Positions 13,954 to 17,231 of a DNA stretch of 17,231 bases are shown one piece after another. Origin of the DNA: SMAG-U1939 sp036376595 (GTDB lineage Bacteria; Chloroflexota; Ktedonobacteria; Ktedonobacterales; JADMIN01). Made by a program: the position numbers and the translations under genes. The notes below the pieces were generated by a model, which searched no databases, was not told the DNA's origin, and saw only the letters and a program-made list of their open reading frames with translations. The stretch spans positions 1 to 17,231 of the forward strand of contig DASVAA010000080.1 in the NCBI GenBank assembly GCA_036376595.1. The letters are read 5' to 3'. Every line of letters starts with the position of its first letter. Position 1 is the stretch's first letter.

Positions 13954-14466
13954 CTAGAACGCGGGTGTGACCGGACCGCCAGCCCACTTCTCGGCGATAT
14001 TGCCGATCAGCGGGAGCTTCGTCGCCTGGCCCGAGAAGCCGGCGATCGCGCCCCAGATCGTGCCCGCCAGGAGCGCCAGGCTGGCAAGCCCAAAGAGACA
14101 AAACACGAGGCAGCTTCCAAGTCCGAATCCGGTGGCTGCCGCGTTCGCCGCGGCCTGGGAGCCAGTGCTGCCCGCCGCGGTCGTCGCCGCCAAGACCCCG
14201 AACCAGATGATGAAGAACAGGACACCGAGGACCGCGCCCGCGATGCCCAGCAGGATGCCCTGCGCCGCGTGGAACTTGACGAAGCGGTTGTTCTTCTCGA
14301 CGAAGAACACGATCAGAGGGCCGATAATGCCGATGATGAACGTCGAGAGATAGCTGAGGCCGGCGAGAACGTGCGCTTCCATGCCGAACGAGGTCGGCCC
14401 CCACCGATTGGGTGCCGCCATCGGCGGCGGCATCGGCGTGCCGTACTGCGGCTGTTGCGGATTCAT
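13954..14466 (-). CDS. DUF4870 (Tic20-like) small membrane protein
   Basis: 170 residues. The N terminus is short and proline-rich (MNPQQPQYGTPMPPPMA). The DUF4870 signature follows: EAHVLAGLSYLSTFI, then GPLIVFFVEKNNRFVKFHAAQGI (about 49-71), in which a charged loop links two helices and 'F.KFHA.Q' is the family hallmark. Three or four hydrophobic segments lie near 32-56, 67-95 and 114-144. The C-terminal tail is short and soluble. The function of the family is unknown. The start at 14464-14466 has GGGAG about 7 nt upstream. It is first in a possible membrane-protein operon with the Yip1 gene and is divergent from the thiolase gene. Confidence 0.9.
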   Translation of the reverse strand: MNPQQPQYGTPMPPPMAAPNRWGPTSFGMEAHVLAGLSYLSTFIIGIIGPLIVFFVEKNNRFVKFHAAQGILLGIAGAVLGVLFFIIWFGVLAATTAAGSTGSQAAANAAATGFGLGSCLVFCLFGLASLALLAGTIWGAIAGFSGQATKLPLIGNIAEKWAGGPVTPAF

Positions 14467-14771
14467 GGCGTGTCTCCCTCTTTGCTCCCTTTGGCCGCCT
14501 TACGGCTGGCCGTGTTGCCTGGCAGGTGTGCGGAGACAGCTCCGGCTGCGATCCGCGGCGGCCAGGGCCTGATGAGTGGCGCGCTATCGTACTTGACGGC
14601 GCCGTGACGCAGCGTAGATTGGCGCCGCGTTGCGACAAGCGTACCCAATTATCGCGCCTATGTCTACGGGATCATTGACCTGCCCCACGCGGACTACGCA
14701 TTTCTACTGTGAGCGGCAGCCGGAGCGGGCACCAAGGGTGTTCTCAGCATCCGAGGATGGGCCGCGCGCGT

Positions 14772-14801
14772 TTGACCCGCTCTCGGTCGCCGGCCTATAA
14801 T
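14772..14801 (+). promoter_or_regulatory. Strong sigma-70-type promoter of the thiolase gene
   Basis: TTGACC (14772-14777, five of six) and a perfect TATAAT (14796-14801) with an 18-bp spacer. The predicted start is near 14808, giving a 100-nt leader. The intergenic region before it (14467-14770) shows no clear promoter for the divergent DUF4870 gene and no convincing gene. Confidence 0.85.
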
Positions 14802-14813
14802 GCCAAGGTTGGC

Positions 14814-14880
14814 AGGGTGTTTTCGGCTCCGCGGTCTGGCGCCTGCGGAGTCACCCTACAGGCGCGCAGTGTCGCGCGCC
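14814..14880 (+). promoter_or_regulatory. Structured 5' leader of the thiolase mRNA
   Basis: Two hairpins in the untranslated leader. The first has AGGGTG/CACCCT (14814-14819 with 14852-14857) enclosing CTCCGC/GCGGAG (14827-14832 with 14845-14850) across an asymmetric bulge (TTTTCGG opposite T). The second is GGCGCGC/GCGCGCC (14861-14867 with 14874-14880) with a 6-nt loop. The ribosome site AAGGAG (14896-14901) is free, 15 nt beyond. No known riboswitch class is recognised. Confidence 0.5.
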
Positions 14881-14907
14881 GCAGCACCCGCGGCAAAGGA
14901 GCTCCCG

Positions 14908-16101
14908 ATGGCTGAGACTGAATCCATCCCCGTACTTGTAAGTGCTACGCGCACCCCCATCGGGCGCTTCCTCGGCGCGCTTGCTCCCCTCTCGGCCACC
15001 GACCTGGGCGCGGTCGCGATCGCCGAGGCCGTCAAGCGCGCGGGCGCCCCGGCTGACCAGCTCGACGAGGTCATCATGGGCAACGTCGTCTCGGCCGGCG
15101 AGGGTCAGGCCCCCGCACGCCAGGCGGCGATCAAGTCCGGCCTGCCCGAAGACCTCTCGGCGGTGACAGTCAACATGGTCTGCGGCTCCGGCCTCAGAGC
15201 GGTGATGCTTGCCGCGCAGGCGATCAAAGCCGGCGATGGGCAGCTCTTCGTGGCCGGCGGCATGGAGAGCATGAGCAATGCGCCCTACCTGCTGACCAAG
15301 GCCCGCACCGGCTACCGTATGGGCGATGGCACGCTGGTGGATTCGGTGGTTCGCGACGGCCTGTGGTGCGCCTTCGAGGACGTGCATATGGGCGAGGAAG
15401 CTGAGATCATCGCCGACAAGTACGGCATCTCGCGCGAGGCGCAGGACCAGTTCGCCTATCAGAGCCACATGAAGGCCCACGCGGCGACCGAGAGCGGCCG
15501 CTTTAGCGACGAGATCGTGGCCGTCGAGGTGCCGGGCAAGAAGGGGGCGACGCGCGTCGAGCACGACGAGATGATCCGTCCCGATACCAGCCCAGAGGCG
15601 CTCTCCGGCCTCAAGCCCGCCTTCCGCAAACAGAACGGCACGGTCACCGCGGGCAACGCGCCCGGCCTCTCGGACGGCGCCGCGGCGACGGTCGTTGCGA
15701 GCGCGGCGAAGGCGCGGGATCTGGGTATGCCAGTGCTGGCGCGCATCACCGGCTACGCGGCGGCGGCGATCACGCCCAAGTATATCTTCGCCTGCCCTCC
15801 GGCCGCAGTGCGCAAATTGCTCGCCAAGACCGGCCAGAAGATGAGCGACTTCGACCTGATCGAGGTCAACGAGGCGTTCGCGGCGCAGGTGCTCGCCAAC
15901 GGCAAAGAGCTCGACTGGGATTGGAGCAAGGTCAATCCCAACGGCGGTGCGGTTGCCATCGGCCACCCAATCGGCGCCAGCGGTGCGCGCGTGCTGGCGA
16001 CGCTCGTCCACGAGCTGCGGCGCCGCGGCGGCGGGCGCGGCCTCGCGACGCTCTGCCTGGGCGGCGGCGGCGCGGTCGCCATGTCAGTCGAGGTATCGTA
16101 A
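14908..16101 (+). CDS. Acetyl-CoA C-acetyltransferase (thiolase)
   Basis: 397 residues, full length for the family (about 390-400). Thiolases condense two acetyl-CoA to acetoacetyl-CoA or cleave 3-ketoacyl-CoA; the cytoplasmic tetramer is usual. Catalytic elements are present: VNMVCGSGLRA with nucleophile Cys92, NEAFAAQ (Asn321), GGAVAIGHPIGASGAR with His353, and LCLGGGGA with Cys383. RTPIGRFLGAL (15-25) and GGMESMSNAPYLL are also typical. The ATG at 14908 is supported by AAGGAG 6 nt upstream; the frame is open to 14800 but that stretch is the leader RNA. A strong promoter suggests high expression. Biosynthetic versus degradative preference cannot be fixed from sequence. The next gene is a methylmalonyl-CoA mutase subunit, suggesting a role in acyl-CoA metabolism. 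Two repeats in the 309-bp gap make a shared transcript uncertain. Confidence 0.95.
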   Translation: MAETESIPVLVSATRTPIGRFLGALAPLSATDLGAVAIAEAVKRAGAPADQLDEVIMGNVVSAGEGQAPARQAAIKSGLPEDLSAVTVNMVCGSGLRAVMLAAQAIKAGDGQLFVAGGMESMSNAPYLLTKARTGYRMGDGTLVDSVVRDGLWCAFEDVHMGEEAEIIADKYGISREAQDQFAYQSHMKAHAATESGRFSDEIVAVEVPGKKGATRVEHDEMIRPDTSPEALSGLKPAFRKQNGTVTAGNAPGLSDGAAATVVASAAKARDLGMPVLARITGYAAAAITPKYIFACPPAAVRKLLAKTGQKMSDFDLIEVNEAFAAQVLANGKELDWDWSKVNPNGGAVAIGHPIGASGARVLATLVHELRRRGGGRGLATLCLGGGGAVAMSVEVS

Positions 16102-16110
16102 GAGGGTCTA

Positions 16111-16202
16111 ACCGCAGAGGACGCAGAGGATCGCAGAGGGACGCAGAGGCAGAGCAGAGACTTACCGCAGAGGGAACGGAAGCAACGGAGGTCGGAGGAG
16201 AT
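16111..16202 (+). repeat. Purine-rich ~10-bp-periodic tandem repeat (member 3)
   Basis: ACCGCAGAGG, ACGCAGAGG, ATCGCAGAGG, GACGCAGAGG follow one another (16111-16149), then decayed units (CAGAGCAGAG, TACCGCAGAGGG, AACGGAGGTCGGAGG) to about 16202. It begins 9 bp after the thiolase stop. It is the same family as 9050-9093 and, on the other strand, 1640-1720. Confidence 0.8.
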
Positions 16203-16247
16203 CGAGTCTCTTGTTAGGCGTTGGTGACAATCCCTACTCGATCTCCA

Positions 16248-16303
16248 GTCCGCGACGGCGGACTTCGCGGCCGAAAGGCCCTCCAGGCGCGGTTTCAACC
16301 GCC
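16248..16303 (+). repeat. Palindromic dispersed repeat, copy 2
   Basis: Three consecutive palindromes: GTCCGC-gacg-GCGGAC (16248-16263), GGCC-gaaa-GGCC (16269-16280, a GNRA-type tetraloop) and GCGGTT-tc-AACCGC (16289-16302). The order and sequence match the reverse complement of 564-623. The rest of 16304-16410 shows no clear promoter for the mutase gene. Confidence 0.75.
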
Positions 16304-16410
16304 GGCTCCCGTCGCGGCCGTTACCCTCTCGGATGCGGATTCCTCCGCCGGACCTCCGCGACTACCAAGCTGCTATGCCCGGCGCGTGTCATAAAGGGGG
16401 GACCATCACC

Positions 16411-17231
16411 ATGCTCGATCAGCAGCCGCGAGAGACGAAGGCCAAGGCAAAGGCAAAGACGCCGCGCGCGGACACGGCCAACGGCGCCGCCAGGAAGAAC
16501 GGCGCCGCGGCGAAGCGCGCGGCTCAGCCGCTCTACAATCCGGAGGCGGTCGCCGAGATCGCCGAGCAGCAGGTGGAGTGGGAGCGCGGCAGCGTCGCCC
16601 AGTCCAGCCAGCGCATGCCGGAGCGCCGCAAAGAGTTCACGACGCAGTCGGGCATGCCCATCAAGCGGCTCTACACCCCCGCCGACACGCCGGATTTCAA
16701 CTACGAGCAGGACCTGGGCTTCCCTGGCGAGTATCCCTACACCCGCGGCGTGCAGCCGACGATGTACCGCGCCAAGCCGTGGACGATGCGCATGTTCGCC
16801 GGCTTCGGCACCGCCGAGGAGACCAACGAGCGCTTCCGCTACCTGCTCAAGCAGGGGCAGATGGGGCTTTCGGTGGCCTTCGACATGGCAACGCTCTACG
16901 GCTACGACCACGACCACCCAATGGCGCTGGGTGAGTTCGGCAAGTGCGGCGTGGCCGTCTCCTCGCTGGCCGACATGGAGATCCTCTTCAAGGACATCCC
17001 GCTCGACCAGGTGACGACCTCGATGACCATCAACAGCCCCGCGCCGGTGATCTGGGCGATGTACATCGCCGCCGCCGAGAAGCAGGGCGTGCCGATGGAG
17101 AAGCTGGGCGGCACACTGCAGAACGACATCCTCAAGGAGTACATCGCCCAGAAGGAGTTCCTCTTCCCGCCGGAGCCGTCGCTGCGGCTGGTGGTGGATA
17201 CCATCGAGTTCGCCACGCGCCACATGCCCAA
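16411..17231 (+). CDS. Methylmalonyl-CoA mutase large subunit, N-terminal part (3'-truncated by window edge)
   Basis: The first 273 codons, open to the window end. The family isomerises methylmalonyl-CoA and succinyl-CoA using adenosylcobalamin; the substrate barrel is N-terminal. Seen: YPYTRGVQPTMYRAKPWT (109-124), FAGFGTAEETNERFRYLL (129-146), GLSVAFDMATLYGYD (152-166), DMEILFKDIPLDQVTTSMTI (188-207), LQNDILKEYIAQKEF (236-250) and FPPEPSLRL (252-260). Tyr119 and Arg259 align with the Tyr89 and Arg207 substrate residues of the Propionibacterium enzyme, favouring methylmalonyl-CoA over isobutyryl-CoA, where Phe and Gln are known. Residues 1-40 are a Lys/Ala-rich extension (AKAKAKTPRADTANGAARKN) before homology starts. 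The ATG at 16411 is chosen as the first codon after a G-rich AAAGGGGGGA; a later start is possible. Whether the cobalamin domain is fused or on a separate subunit cannot be seen. Confidence 0.93.
   Translation, partial: MLDQQPRETKAKAKAKTPRADTANGAARKNGAAAKRAAQPLYNPEAVAEIAEQQVEWERGSVAQSSQRMPERRKEFTTQSGMPIKRLYTPADTPDFNYEQDLGFPGEYPYTRGVQPTMYRAKPWTMRMFAGFGTAEETNERFRYLLKQGQMGLSVAFDMATLYGYDHDHPMALGEFGKCGVAVSSLADMEILFKDIPLDQVTTSMTINSPAPVIWAMYIAAAEKQGVPMEKLGGTLQNDILKEYIAQKEFLFPPEPSLRLVVDTIEFATRHMP

Noticed and set aside
14604..14712. Short rightward frame ending VYGIIDLPHADYAFLL before the thiolase promoter
   Set aside because: It looks protein-like for about 25 codons but has no start, ribosome site or known family, and is preceded by a stop. 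It may be chance or an old gene fragment.
16111..16202. CRISPR-like array after the thiolase gene
   Set aside because: Units are only 9-10 bp, contiguous and without spacers, and there are no cas genes. It is a tandem repeat.

Overview
The window is high-GC bacterial chromosome. Gene content and consensus-like sigma-70 promoters fit a Chloroflexota-type bacterium (Thermomicrobia/Sphaerobacter-like). Supporting points are the XPB-DUF790 pair, the DinB, Yip1 and DUF4870 proteins, and two kinds of dispersed structured repeat of a style I associate with Chloroflexota. This assignment is inference; no rRNA or other marker is present. No mobile element, CRISPR array, phage gene or origin is visible.

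Layout. 1-551 is the 3' end of polA. A palindromic dispersed repeat follows (564-623), then a minus-strand DinB-family gene (667-1128). Back-to-back promoters at 1277-1347 drive that gene leftwards and a tRNA-Leu(GAG)/tRNA-Val(UAC) pair rightwards. A minus-strand glutamine-synthetase-like ligase (1729-3096) has a clear promoter and a palindrome over its predicted start site. A sugar-phosphate isomerase/epimerase-like TIM barrel (3429-4253) converges on queF (4299-4748, minus). ispD (4940-5773) is divergent from queF and is followed by a small two-helix membrane protein (5876-6451). A gene-poor stretch of about 380 bp (6452-6833) holds two strong inverted repeats and a possible gene remnant.

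6834-10423 is a two-gene operon encoding an XPB-type SF2 helicase and, 2 bp later, a DUF790/Bax1-type nuclease. It looks like a bacterial version of the archaeal XPB-Bax1 DNA-repair pair. The nuclease is longer than the archaeal proteins and has a G-rich dispersed repeat captured in frame. Next is a protein with two DnaJ-type cysteine-rich zinc modules resembling SSUH2 (10573-12261). On the minus strand are a DUF4870 membrane protein, a proline-rich Yip1-family membrane protein and a truncated ECF41-type sigma-factor remnant (14466 down to 12499).

The right end is central metabolism. A thiolase (14908-16101) has a near-perfect promoter and a structured leader. The 5' part of a methylmalonyl-CoA mutase large-subunit gene (16411 to the window end) follows. 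Between them lie a purine-rich tandem repeat and a second copy of the palindromic repeat in inverse orientation. Thiolase and mutase together suggest acyl-CoA / propionyl-CoA metabolism. The most interesting items are the XPB-Bax1 module with its repeat insertion, the SSUH2-like zinc protein, and the glutamine-synthetase paralogue with its operator-like palindrome.
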